In this document: positions 7,507-13,965 of the stretch, one piece after another
How positions within the stretch are numbered: the first letter of the stretch is position 1
Layout of the letters: each line of letters starts with the position of its first letter
From: Leptotrichiaceae bacterium
Lineage (GTDB): Bacteria > Fusobacteriota > Fusobacteriia > Fusobacteriales > Leptotrichiaceae
Direction: 5' to 3'
DNA: 15,785 nucleotides
NCBI GenBank assembly: GCA_030532815.1
Contig: JAUNKI010000030.1
Coordinates: 1 to 15,785 of the forward strand
Notes under the pieces: model-generated
Databases searched by the model: none
Seen by the model: the letters and a program-made list of their open reading frames with translations, nothing else
What the model was told of the DNA's origin: nothing
Program-made: the position numbers and the translations under genes

Positions 7507-9375
7507 ATGTCGGAAAAAGAAAATAAAAAAGGAAATGAAAAAGCAGATTATCCTTTTAAAAGAGATTATTCAAGAAGTGTGCTCAATAGAACCAGAACAA
7601 GAGTTCAGAATAGCGGAATGAATTATGAAGGGCGTTTGAACGAAGCAAACAATTTACAGTTTTTCCAAGATAGAACAGACGGAATGAGTGTAAAAAATGA
7701 AAATAAAAAAAGAGAAGAGAAAATGTACGTTATTCCTCTGGGAGGTGTAGAGGAAATAGGGAAAAACATGACTGCATTTCAATACAAGGATGAAATAATC
7801 ATAGTAGATGCAGGACTTACTTTTCCTGAAGACGAACATTTGGGAATAGATGTCATAATTCCTGATTTTTCGTATTTGGAAAGCAACAGGGAGAAAATAA
7901 AGGGACTTCTGTTAACTCACGGACATGAGGATCATATAGGGGCGATACCTTATTTATATCAAAAACTGGGTACAGAGGACATACCTATGTATGGAGGAAG
8001 ACTGACACTGGAATTGGCAAAAGCAAAATTTGAAAGGAAAGATGCCAAACTTCCTAAGGATAAAATTATAAAAGGAAGAAGTATACTGAAAATTTCCAAA
8101 TATTTTACAGTGGAATTTATAAATGTGACACACAGTATAGCAGACTGTTATGCCATATGTATAAAAACTCCTGCAGCTACAGTTCTTCATTCAGGAGATT
8201 TTAAAGTGGATTTGACACCTGTAGACGGAGAAGGATTTGATTTCGGAAGATTTGCACAACTGGGAGAAGAAGGAGTGGATCTTCTGCTTTCAGACAGTAC
8301 AAATGCTCAAATACCGGGATATACATTATCGGAAAGAACAGTAGGAGAAAGTCTTAAAGAGGAATTTGCAAAGGCAAACGGCAGAATAATACTTGCGGCT
8401 TTTGCATCACATGTACACAGACTGCAGCAGATAATATATATAGCAGAGAAAAATAACAGAAAAATAGCCATCGACGGAAGAAGTATGGTGAAAATATTTG
8501 AAATATGTTCAAATTTAGGATATTTGAAAATACCTAAAGGAATAATGATAGATATAGACAAAGTTGAAACACTGCCTGCAAATAAGGTACTTATTTTGTG
8601 TACCGGAACTCAGGGAGAACCTCTTGCCGCACTGTCAAGGATAGCCAACGGTTCACATAAATATATATCCTTAAGAGAAGGAGATACGGTTGTAATATCT
8701 GCAAGCCCTATACCGGGAAATGAAAAAGCGGCATATAAAAATATAAATCAGCTGCTGAAAAGACATGCAAATGTAGTATTTGAAAAGGGAATAGGAATAC
8801 ATGTTTCGGGACACGGATGTCAGGAAGAACAGAAACTGCTTATAAATCTTGTAAAACCTAAATTTTTTATGCCAGTTCACGGAGAATACGTAATGTTGAA
8901 AAAACATAAGGAATCTGCTGAACTGGTGGGAATTCCGTCACAGAATATAATACTCACAGAAAACGGAATGAAAATTGAGCTGTCAAAGACAAGTTTCAAA
9001 GCTGTAGGAAAAGTACCGAGCGGAGTTACGCTAATAGACGGTTTCGGTATAGGCGATATAGGAAATGCAGTGTTAAAAGACAGACAGAACCTTGCCGATG
9101 ACGGAATCGTCATAATATCCCTTTCTCAATATAAAACAGGAAACTTTAACAAGCAGATAGAGCTTGTAACGAGGGGATTTGTTTATAATAAAGATGCCGA
9201 AAGTCTGTTATCCGAAACAAAAGAGCTTATAAAACTTGAGCTTGAGAATATGGAAACACAGGGAATCAAGGAAATAGGAAAAATAAAACAGAGATTAAGA
9301 ATTAAAGTAGGAGAATTTTTAAATAAAAAAACAGACAGAGAACCGATAATTCTTCCTATAATAATGGAGGTTTAA
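7507..9375 (+). CDS. rnj: Ribonuclease J
   Basis: RNase J is a metallo-beta-lactamase/beta-CASP nuclease with 5'-3' exonuclease and endonuclease activity, central to RNA decay and processing in many bacteria. The core begins at about residue 73 (MYVIPLGGVEEIGKNM). The metal-binding motif HGHEDH is at 138-143, with further ligand regions HS (209-210), SGDFK (229-233) and PVHGEY (456-461). Beta-CASP motifs TGTQGEP (366-372), SASPIPGNE (398-406) and HVSGHG (432-437) are all present. The first 72 residues are an unusual lysine-, arginine- and asparagine-rich extension of low complexity. The ATG at 7507 has an ideal AGGAGGT (7494-7500) six bases upstream, so the extension is probably real. The gene lies 35 bases after PBP2 and one base before the YhbY gene. 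Confidence 0.95.
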   Translation: MSEKENKKGNEKADYPFKRDYSRSVLNRTRTRVQNSGMNYEGRLNEANNLQFFQDRTDGMSVKNENKKREEKMYVIPLGGVEEIGKNMTAFQYKDEIIIVDAGLTFPEDEHLGIDVIIPDFSYLESNREKIKGLLLTHGHEDHIGAIPYLYQKLGTEDIPMYGGRLTLELAKAKFERKDAKLPKDKIIKGRSILKISKYFTVEFINVTHSIADCYAICIKTPAATVLHSGDFKVDLTPVDGEGFDFGRFAQLGEEGVDLLLSDSTNAQIPGYTLSERTVGESLKEEFAKANGRIILAAFASHVHRLQQIIYIAEKNNRKIAIDGRSMVKIFEICSNLGYLKIPKGIMIDIDKVETLPANKVLILCTGTQGEPLAALSRIANGSHKYISLREGDTVVISASPIPGNEKAAYKNINQLLKRHANVVFEKGIGIHVSGHGCQEEQKLLINLVKPKFFMPVHGEYVMLKKHKESAELVGIPSQNIILTENGMKIELSKTSFKAVGKVPSGVTLIDGFGIGDIGNAVLKDRQNLADDGIVIISLSQYKTGNFNKQIELVTRGFVYNKDAESLLSETKELIKLELENMETQGIKEIGKIKQRLRIKVGEFLNKKTDREPIILPIIMEV

Positions 9376-9376
9376 A

Positions 9377-9703
9377 ATGAAACTTTCCAGTAAGGAGAGA
9401 GCTTTTCTGAAAAAAACTGCACACGGAATAGATCCTGTAGTAAGAATAGGAAAAGACGGAATAGATGATAACGTAATAGAAAGCATGGCAAATGTCGTAA
9501 AAAAAAGAGAATTGATAAAAGTAAAGGTTCTTCAAAATTCAGATGTGGAAATAGGAAGAGAGTTAGGCACGGAACTTGCCCTTAAAACAAAGTCTGTTTT
9601 TGTAGACAGTATAGGGAAAATAATGATTTTTTTCAAGCCTAACAATAAAGACGGAAAAATAACAAAGGATTTTAATGAATTTAAAAAGAAAGGTAAAAAA
9701 TGA
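9377..9703 (+). CDS. YhbY-type CRM-domain RNA-binding protein
   Basis: A 108-residue single-domain RNA-binding protein of the CRM/YhbY family, whose bacterial members associate with the large ribosomal subunit or its precursors. The family pattern is clear: LSSKERAFLKKTAHGIDPVV at the N-terminus, the IGKDG glycine loop (24-28), and KRELIKVKVL (43-52). The final 20 residues form a lysine-rich tail. Its Shine-Dalgarno GGAGGT (9366-9371) is embedded in the last codons of the RNase J gene, only one base separates the two genes, and its own stop overlaps the next start by ATGA. It is therefore almost certainly translated together with RNase J. Confidence 0.92.
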   Translation: MKLSSKERAFLKKTAHGIDPVVRIGKDGIDDNVIESMANVVKKRELIKVKVLQNSDVEIGRELGTELALKTKSVFVDSIGKIMIFFKPNNKDGKITKDFNEFKKKGKK

Positions 9704-10161
9704 ATAACGGGATATTATTTGGAAACAGACTTCTTGATGTAGCTGCAATTTCGTGTTTTTCAGCCCAGTTTTATAAAGTGTTTTATCCTTTATTGAAAAA
9801 AGAGAGAATACAGTGGATTAGAATGTTTCAGACAGGAGGAATGCCGAGTTCCCATGCTTCTACGGTAGTATCTTTGGCTACGGGGGTATTTCTGCTAAAG
9901 GGAGCTGCTTCTGTGGAATTTGCCATAGCTATGGTGTTTTCAGGAATAGTTCTGTATGATGCTACCGGAGTGAGAAGACAGGCGGGGAAACATGCAAAAG
10001 CTCTTAATACTCTTGTGGACAGCATAGAAAAAAGAGACGGTATTGAAATAATAAGTGAGGAATTTAAAGAATTTTTAGGTCATACTCCTCTTGAAGTATT
10101 CTGGGGGAGCATACTCGGAATAGTTATAGGGTTATTATTTAAATCTTATATATTGGGATAA
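9700..10161 (+). CDS. Divergent PAP2 (DUF212, YuiD-like) membrane protein
   Basis: A 153-residue integral membrane protein of the DUF212 family, related to type 2 phosphatidic acid phosphatases but with no settled substrate. Key motifs are QTGGMPSSHAST (44-55), resembling the PAP2 serine-histidine motif, YDATGVRRQAGKHA (86-99), and LGHTPLEVFWGS (126-137) near the end. Hydrophobic segments are visible at about 10-30, 55-70, 73-90 and 132-150. The length is normal for the family. It overlaps the YhbY gene by four bases (ATGA) and appears to close the first operon. A lipid- or polyprenyl-phosphate phosphatase role is plausible from the distant homology only. Confidence 0.9.
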   Translation: MNNGILFGNRLLDVAAISCFSAQFYKVFYPLLKKERIQWIRMFQTGGMPSSHASTVVSLATGVFLLKGAASVEFAIAMVFSGIVLYDATGVRRQAGKHAKALNTLVDSIEKRDGIEIISEEFKEFLGHTPLEVFWGSILGIVIGLLFKSYILG

Positions 10162-10278
10162 ATAATAATTATCCATAATTTTAATAATGTAAAATAAATG
10201 AAAAAATAAGAAATATATTTTATTATTTAAAATATTGAATTATAAACATCAGATCATTTAAAGACAGAGGATAAAGTT
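10162..10278 (+). promoter_or_regulatory. AT-rich gap between the two gene runs, possible weak promoter
   Basis: This 117-base gap is almost pure A and T. An AT-only palindrome AATTATCCATAATT (10167-10180) running into TTTT is too weak to call a terminator with confidence. TATAAA at 10241-10246 could be a -10 element for tlyA, but no good -35 hexamer lies at the right distance. AGAGGA at 10266-10271 is the ribosome binding site for tlyA, seven bases before its ATG. Transcription may start here, continue from upstream, or both. Confidence 0.35.
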
Positions 10279-11016
10279 ATGAAAAAAAGATTGGACTTAA
10301 TCCTTGTGGAACGGGGAATTTTTGAAACAAGGGAAAAAGCCAGAAGAGAAATAATGGCGGGAAATGTTATTGTAAACGAGCAGACAGTTACTAAGGCAGG
10401 TACAAATTTAAAAAATGATGATGACCTTGTAATAAGAATAAAGGACAGACTCAAATATGTAAGTCGGGGAGGACTGAAACTTGAAAAGGCACTGAAAATA
10501 TGGAACCTCGATTTTTCAGGAAAAACAATACTTGATATAGGAGCATCTACAGGAGGATTTACAGACTGTGCATTGCAGAACGGTGCAAAAAAAGTTTACA
10601 GTGTGGATGTAGGAACAAATCAGCTTGACTGGAAACTGAGAAATAATGAAAAGGTTATTTCTATTGAAAATACGCATATAAAAGACCTTATGCCTGAAAA
10701 TCTGGAAAATGAAAAAGTTGATTTTACAGTTATAGACGTATCTTTTATTTCATTAACAAAAGTAATTCCCTACCTTGATAAGTTTTTAAATGATAATGCC
10801 GGCATTATTATGCTTATAAAGCCTCAGTTTGAAGTAGGAAAGGAAAAAATAGGCAGAAACGGCATTGTAACTGATGAACAGTACCATGACGAAGCAGTAA
10901 AAAAAATTATTTCTTTTACGGAAGAAAATAATTATAAACTTGTAGGTGTTGAAGAGTCACCGATAAAAGGAACTAAGGGAAATAAGGAATTTTTAATGTT
11001 TGTTACGGTGAATTAA
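10279..11016 (+). CDS. tlyA: TlyA family rRNA 2'-O-methyltransferase
   Basis: A 245-residue TlyA family protein. Characterised members add 2'-O-methyl groups to 16S C1409 and, in some species, 23S C1920; many are annotated as haemolysins. An N-terminal S4 RNA-binding domain (about 3-55, RLDLILVERGIFETREKARR) precedes an FtsJ-like Rossmann methyltransferase. The SAM-binding motif LDIGASTGGFTDC is at 85-97. K67 (SRGGLKLEKA), D153 (VIDVSFIS), K181 (LIKPQFE) and E237 (GNKEF) fit the K-D-K-E catalytic tetrad. Length and motifs are complete. The start is supported by AGAGGA. It opens the second gene run and is followed 19 bases later by the S41 protease. Which rRNA sites it modifies cannot be told from sequence alone. 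Confidence 0.93.
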   Translation: MKKRLDLILVERGIFETREKARREIMAGNVIVNEQTVTKAGTNLKNDDDLVIRIKDRLKYVSRGGLKLEKALKIWNLDFSGKTILDIGASTGGFTDCALQNGAKKVYSVDVGTNQLDWKLRNNEKVISIENTHIKDLMPENLENEKVDFTVIDVSFISLTKVIPYLDKFLNDNAGIIMLIKPQFEVGKEKIGRNGIVTDEQYHDEAVKKIISFTEENNYKLVGVEESPIKGTKGNKEFLMFVTVN

Positions 11017-11035
11017 TCTAATTAGGAGGAAATTA

Positions 11036-12340
11036 ATGAAAAAAAATAAACTGTTATACTTTATATCAGGACTTATATTAATAAGTATACCTGTATTTTG
11101 TGCATCGACAATAATAAAATCTGCAAGAAATGAAAAAAACAGCAGTGCAAATTACAGCAGAGACGCAGCCGAACTGAGCAGAATAGTTGATGTAATAAAT
11201 ATTATAGACAGTAAATTTGTAGGAAAGGAAACACCTAAAAAGGATGAGCTTTACAAAGCTGCCGTATCCGGAATAATAACCAAACTGAATGATCCTTATT
11301 CCGAATATCTGTCACAGGAAGATCTGAAGGATTTTGCCGAAGATATGGAAGGAGAATATGTAGGAGTCGGAATGAGCATTCAGAAGAAAAAAGGAGAACC
11401 GCTTGAAGTGACTTCACCTTTTATAGGAAGTCCGGCAGAAAAAGTAGGAATAAAAATAGGAGATAAAATTACGAAAGTCGATGATAAGGATATACTGCCT
11501 CTTAATGCCAATGAAACGGTAAAACTACTGAAAGGTAATGAAGGTACCAAAGTCAGCGTTGAAATTATAAGAGCTGGTAGAAAAGAGCCTTTAAAAGTTA
11601 CCATGACAAGGGCAAAAATAAAGCTCGAAATGGTTGAAAGTAAAATGCTGGACAACGGTATAGGCTATGTAAGTCTTTTAAGATTTGGAAATCATGTGGG
11701 AGATGAAGTTCAGAAAGCCATCGAAGGACTTCAGAAACAAGGTATGAAAGGTCTTATACTGGATCTGAGACTAAATCCGGGAGGATCGCTTCAGGAGGCA
11801 CAGGATATATCGTCATTATTTTTAAAGGAAAATCTGATAGTTTCACTGAAATATAAAGACGGTCAGGAAAGAAAATATAACAGAACGATAAAATATTTAG
11901 GAGATTTCCCTTTAATAGTGCTTGTAAATAAAGGAAGTGCGTCTGCTTCTGAAATAGTTACGGGAGCAATTAAAGATTACAAAAGGGGAACGGTAATAGG
12001 AGAAAAGACATTCGGAAAAGGGATTGTTCAGCAGATATTGCCTCTAAAAACAGGAGATGCCATAAAACTGACTATTGCACAATACTTTACACCTAAAGGA
12101 AATTACATACATGAAAAAGGCATAGAACCGGATATAAAAGTTCCTATGGAAGAACTGCTTACTTTGAAAGGATATACAAATGACTCTGAAGAAGCAAGAA
12201 AAAACAGGGAAAAGGAAATAGAAGACATACTTATAAAGGAAAAAGGAGCCGAAGAGGCTAAAAAAATCATAGCTACAGGAGATGTACAGCTGAAAAGAGC
12301 AGTAGAGGAAATGAATAAAAAACTGCAGAATAAAAAATAA
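11036..12340 (+). CDS. C-terminal processing protease (S41 family, CtpA/Prc type)
   Basis: A 434-residue periplasmic serine protease of the S41 family. Such enzymes trim protein C-termini and, in several bacteria, regulate peptidoglycan hydrolases. Residues 1-24 form a signal or anchor segment; the FCAS sequence lacks a proper lipobox, so lipidation is unlikely. A PDZ domain spans about 105-195 (GVGMSI, GSPAEKVGIKIGDKI). The protease core follows (about 205-370), with LDLRLNPGG (242-250), the nucleophile motif GSASASEIV (S303 by alignment with Prc) and TFGKG with the lysine base K328. The C-terminal 55 residues are charged helix. AGGAGGA (11024-11030) supports the start. Its position between rRNA methyltransferase genes gives no clue to substrate, though wall enzymes are plausible given PBP2 upstream. 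Confidence 0.95.
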   Translation: MKKNKLLYFISGLILISIPVFCASTIIKSARNEKNSSANYSRDAAELSRIVDVINIIDSKFVGKETPKKDELYKAAVSGIITKLNDPYSEYLSQEDLKDFAEDMEGEYVGVGMSIQKKKGEPLEVTSPFIGSPAEKVGIKIGDKITKVDDKDILPLNANETVKLLKGNEGTKVSVEIIRAGRKEPLKVTMTRAKIKLEMVESKMLDNGIGYVSLLRFGNHVGDEVQKAIEGLQKQGMKGLILDLRLNPGGSLQEAQDISSLFLKENLIVSLKYKDGQERKYNRTIKYLGDFPLIVLVNKGSASASEIVTGAIKDYKRGTVIGEKTFGKGIVQQILPLKTGDAIKLTIAQYFTPKGNYIHEKGIEPDIKVPMEELLTLKGYTNDSEEARKNREKEIEDILIKEKGAEEAKKIIATGDVQLKRAVEEMNKKLQNKK

Positions 12341-12355
12341 AATATAGGAGAATAT

Positions 12356-13063
12356 ATGTTTTATGTTGTCGGTACGCCTATAGGTAATCTTGAAGATATT
12401 ACATTCAGAGCAATAAGAATTTTAAAGGAAGTTGATTATATATTTGCTGAAGATACGAGAGTAACAAGAAAATTACTTAATCATTATGAAATAGAAAAAA
12501 CGGTTTACCAATATCATGAGTATAATAAAATCCACCAAATCGGAAATATTCTGAATTTACTGAAAAATAACAAGAAAATCGCTCTGGTAACCGATGCAGG
12601 AACTCCCTGCATTTCGGATCCGGGCTTTGAACTTGTAAATGAAATACTGAAGGAAAACATAAAAGTGACGGCTATACCCGGACCTTCATCAATAGTAACA
12701 GGAGGGAGTATTTCCGGTCTGTATATGAGAAGAATGGCATATGAAGGCTTTCTTCCCAAAAAAAAAGGAAGGCAGACTCTTTTCAATAAGTTAAAAAATG
12801 AAGAGAGAATGATAATAATACTGGAATCTCCCAATAGAATACTGAAAACCCTGAAAGATATAAGGGAATATCTTGGAGAAAGATATATTGTAATAACGAG
12901 GGAACTCACAAAAGTATACGAAGAAATCATAAGGGGAAATGTTTCTGAAATTATAGAAAAGCTGGAAAAAAAGCCTATAAAAGGTGAAATAGTACTTTTT
13001 ATAAGAGCTCTGAATGATGACGGAATATACCTGAAAAAAGAAATAAAGGGAGAAGACGAATGA
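12356..13063 (+). CDS. rsmI: 16S rRNA (cytidine-1402-2'-O)-methyltransferase RsmI
   Basis: RsmI methylates the 2'-OH of C1402 in 16S rRNA, in the decoding centre. The tetrapyrrole-methylase fold is evident: VGTPIGNLEDITFRAI (5-20), AEDTR (31-35), LVTDAGTPCISDPG (77-90), AIPGPSSIVTG (106-116), MAYEGFLPKKKGRQ (127-140), ESPNR (157-161) and TRELTKVYEE (181-190). The protein has 235 residues, whereas many RsmI proteins have about 280. The extra C-terminal helical domain of the longer forms is absent, and the sequence simply ends in a charged tail after FIRAL. AGGAG at 12346-12350 lies five bases before the ATG. The stop overlaps the start of rbgA by ATGA. Confidence 0.95.
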   Translation: MFYVVGTPIGNLEDITFRAIRILKEVDYIFAEDTRVTRKLLNHYEIEKTVYQYHEYNKIHQIGNILNLLKNNKKIALVTDAGTPCISDPGFELVNEILKENIKVTAIPGPSSIVTGGSISGLYMRRMAYEGFLPKKKGRQTLFNKLKNEERMIIILESPNRILKTLKDIREYLGERYIVITRELTKVYEEIIRGNVSEIIEKLEKKPIKGEIVLFIRALNDDGIYLKKEIKGEDE

Positions 13064-13833
13064 ATATAAACTGGTATCCGGGACATATGAAAAAAACCAA
13101 AGATTTAATAATGGAAAATTTAAAAATAATAGATCTGGTTATTGAAATACTTGATGCTAGAATACCGTTGTCAAGTAAAAATCCGGATATATCCCTATTG
13201 GCAAAAAACAAGCAGAAAATAGTTGTATTAAATAAAGTGGATCTTGTTGATACGAAAGAACTGAAAAAATGGGAAGAATACTTTCTTAAAAATAAAATGT
13301 CCGATTATTTTGTGGCTCTCAGTGTGGAAAAAGGAACAAATTTTAATGAGCTTAGAAAAATAACGGATAAAGTTTACGTGGATAAACTGGAAAAAATGAA
13401 GAGAAAAGGTTTAAGAAAAACTGAAGTAAGAGCAATGATAGTAGGGATTCCCAATGTGGGAAAATCAAAATTCATTAATAAATTTGTAAATAAGAATAAA
13501 GCAAGAGTGGGAAATATACCGGGATTTACAAGGGGAAAACAGTGGATTAAAATAGATGATAAACTGGAGCTTCTTGATACTCCGGGAATTTTGTGGCCTA
13601 AATTTGAAGACGAAAATACGGCATACAATCTTGCAATAACAGGCTCTATAAAAGATAATGTGCTTCCATTGGAAGACGTAATGATAAAATTTCTTGATAA
13701 ACTGAAAAAACTGGATAAAATTGGAAATTTGGTGGAAGTGTATAATCTTCAGGAATATACCGACAAAGAAAGTATAAAGGGAACTGAAAATTATAAAATA
13801 ATGGAAATGATTGAAAAAAGACTTGGCATTTAA
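13060..13833 (+). CDS. rbgA: Ribosome biogenesis GTPase RbgA/YlqF, C-terminus cut by stop codons
   Basis: RbgA is a circularly permuted GTPase needed for late assembly of the 50S subunit. The N-terminus INWYPGHMKKTKD is diagnostic. G motifs occur in permuted order: G4 NKVD (58-61), G5 region LSVEKG (87-92), G1 GIPNVGKS (129-136), a G2 threonine in PGFTRGKQW (T157) and G3 DTPG (173-176). The RNA-binding C-terminal domain starts after about 180. The frame stops at residue 257 with TAA at 13831-13833, shorter than the usual length of about 280-290. The missing end is still visible downstream in the same frame (13834-13938), interrupted by a second TAA. The GTPase domain is intact, so the truncated product may fold, but its rRNA-binding domain would lack about 35 residues. 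Confidence 0.9.
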   Translation: MNINWYPGHMKKTKDLIMENLKIIDLVIEILDARIPLSSKNPDISLLAKNKQKIVVLNKVDLVDTKELKKWEEYFLKNKMSDYFVALSVEKGTNFNELRKITDKVYVDKLEKMKRKGLRKTEVRAMIVGIPNVGKSKFINKFVNKNKARVGNIPGFTRGKQWIKIDDKLELLDTPGILWPKFEDENTAYNLAITGSIKDNVLPLEDVMIKFLDKLKKLDKIGNLVEVYNLQEYTDKESIKGTENYKIMEMIEKRLGI

Positions 13834-13938
13834 AAAAAAAAAAATCATAAATATTAAATAATAAAAAGAAGGATTTTAAAAGATTACAGAAACGGAAAAA
13901 TAGGAAAATTTTTTCTGGAACTTCCCGAAATAAGTTAA
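13834..13938 (+). pseudogene. Detached C-terminal end of rbgA in the same frame
   Basis: Reading on past the rbgA stop in the same frame gives KKKNHKY, a second TAA at 13855-13857, then 26 codons ending RILKDYRNGKIGKF plus FLELPEIS and TAA at 13936-13938. The pattern I-L-K-D-x-R-x-G-K-x-G-x-x-x-L-E is the conserved C-terminus of YlqF/RbgA proteins. With both stops read as sense the protein would be 292 residues, a normal length for the family. A run of 13 A residues (13832-13844) directly follows the first stop. The segment is best read as the separated tail of rbgA, not as a new gene; no good start or ribosome binding site exists for it alone. Confidence 0.75.
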
Positions 13939-13965
13939 CGGGTATTTGATATAAAAGGAGAAAAT

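Noticed and set aside
10167-10182. Rho-independent terminator after the DUF212 gene
   Set aside because: The six-pair stem is only A-T with a two-base loop, which would not be stable enough; noted only as part of the gap.
11036-11110. The S41 protease as a lipoprotein, because a cysteine follows its hydrophobic N-terminus
   Set aside because: The residues before C22 are PVF, and phenylalanine at -1 does not fit a lipobox.
12514-13086. A 190-codon open frame on the minus strand across rsmI, and similar minus-strand frames elsewhere
   Set aside because: They lie opposite well-supported genes, have serine-, phenylalanine- and isoleucine-rich compositions expected from antisense of AT-rich coding DNA, and match no family I recognise.
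13831-13938. Reassignment of TAA to a sense codon in this organism, to explain rbgA
   Set aside because: Other genes in the window, such as rnj, rsfS's neighbours and ruvB, end normally at TAA with proper family lengths, so a global code change is excluded.
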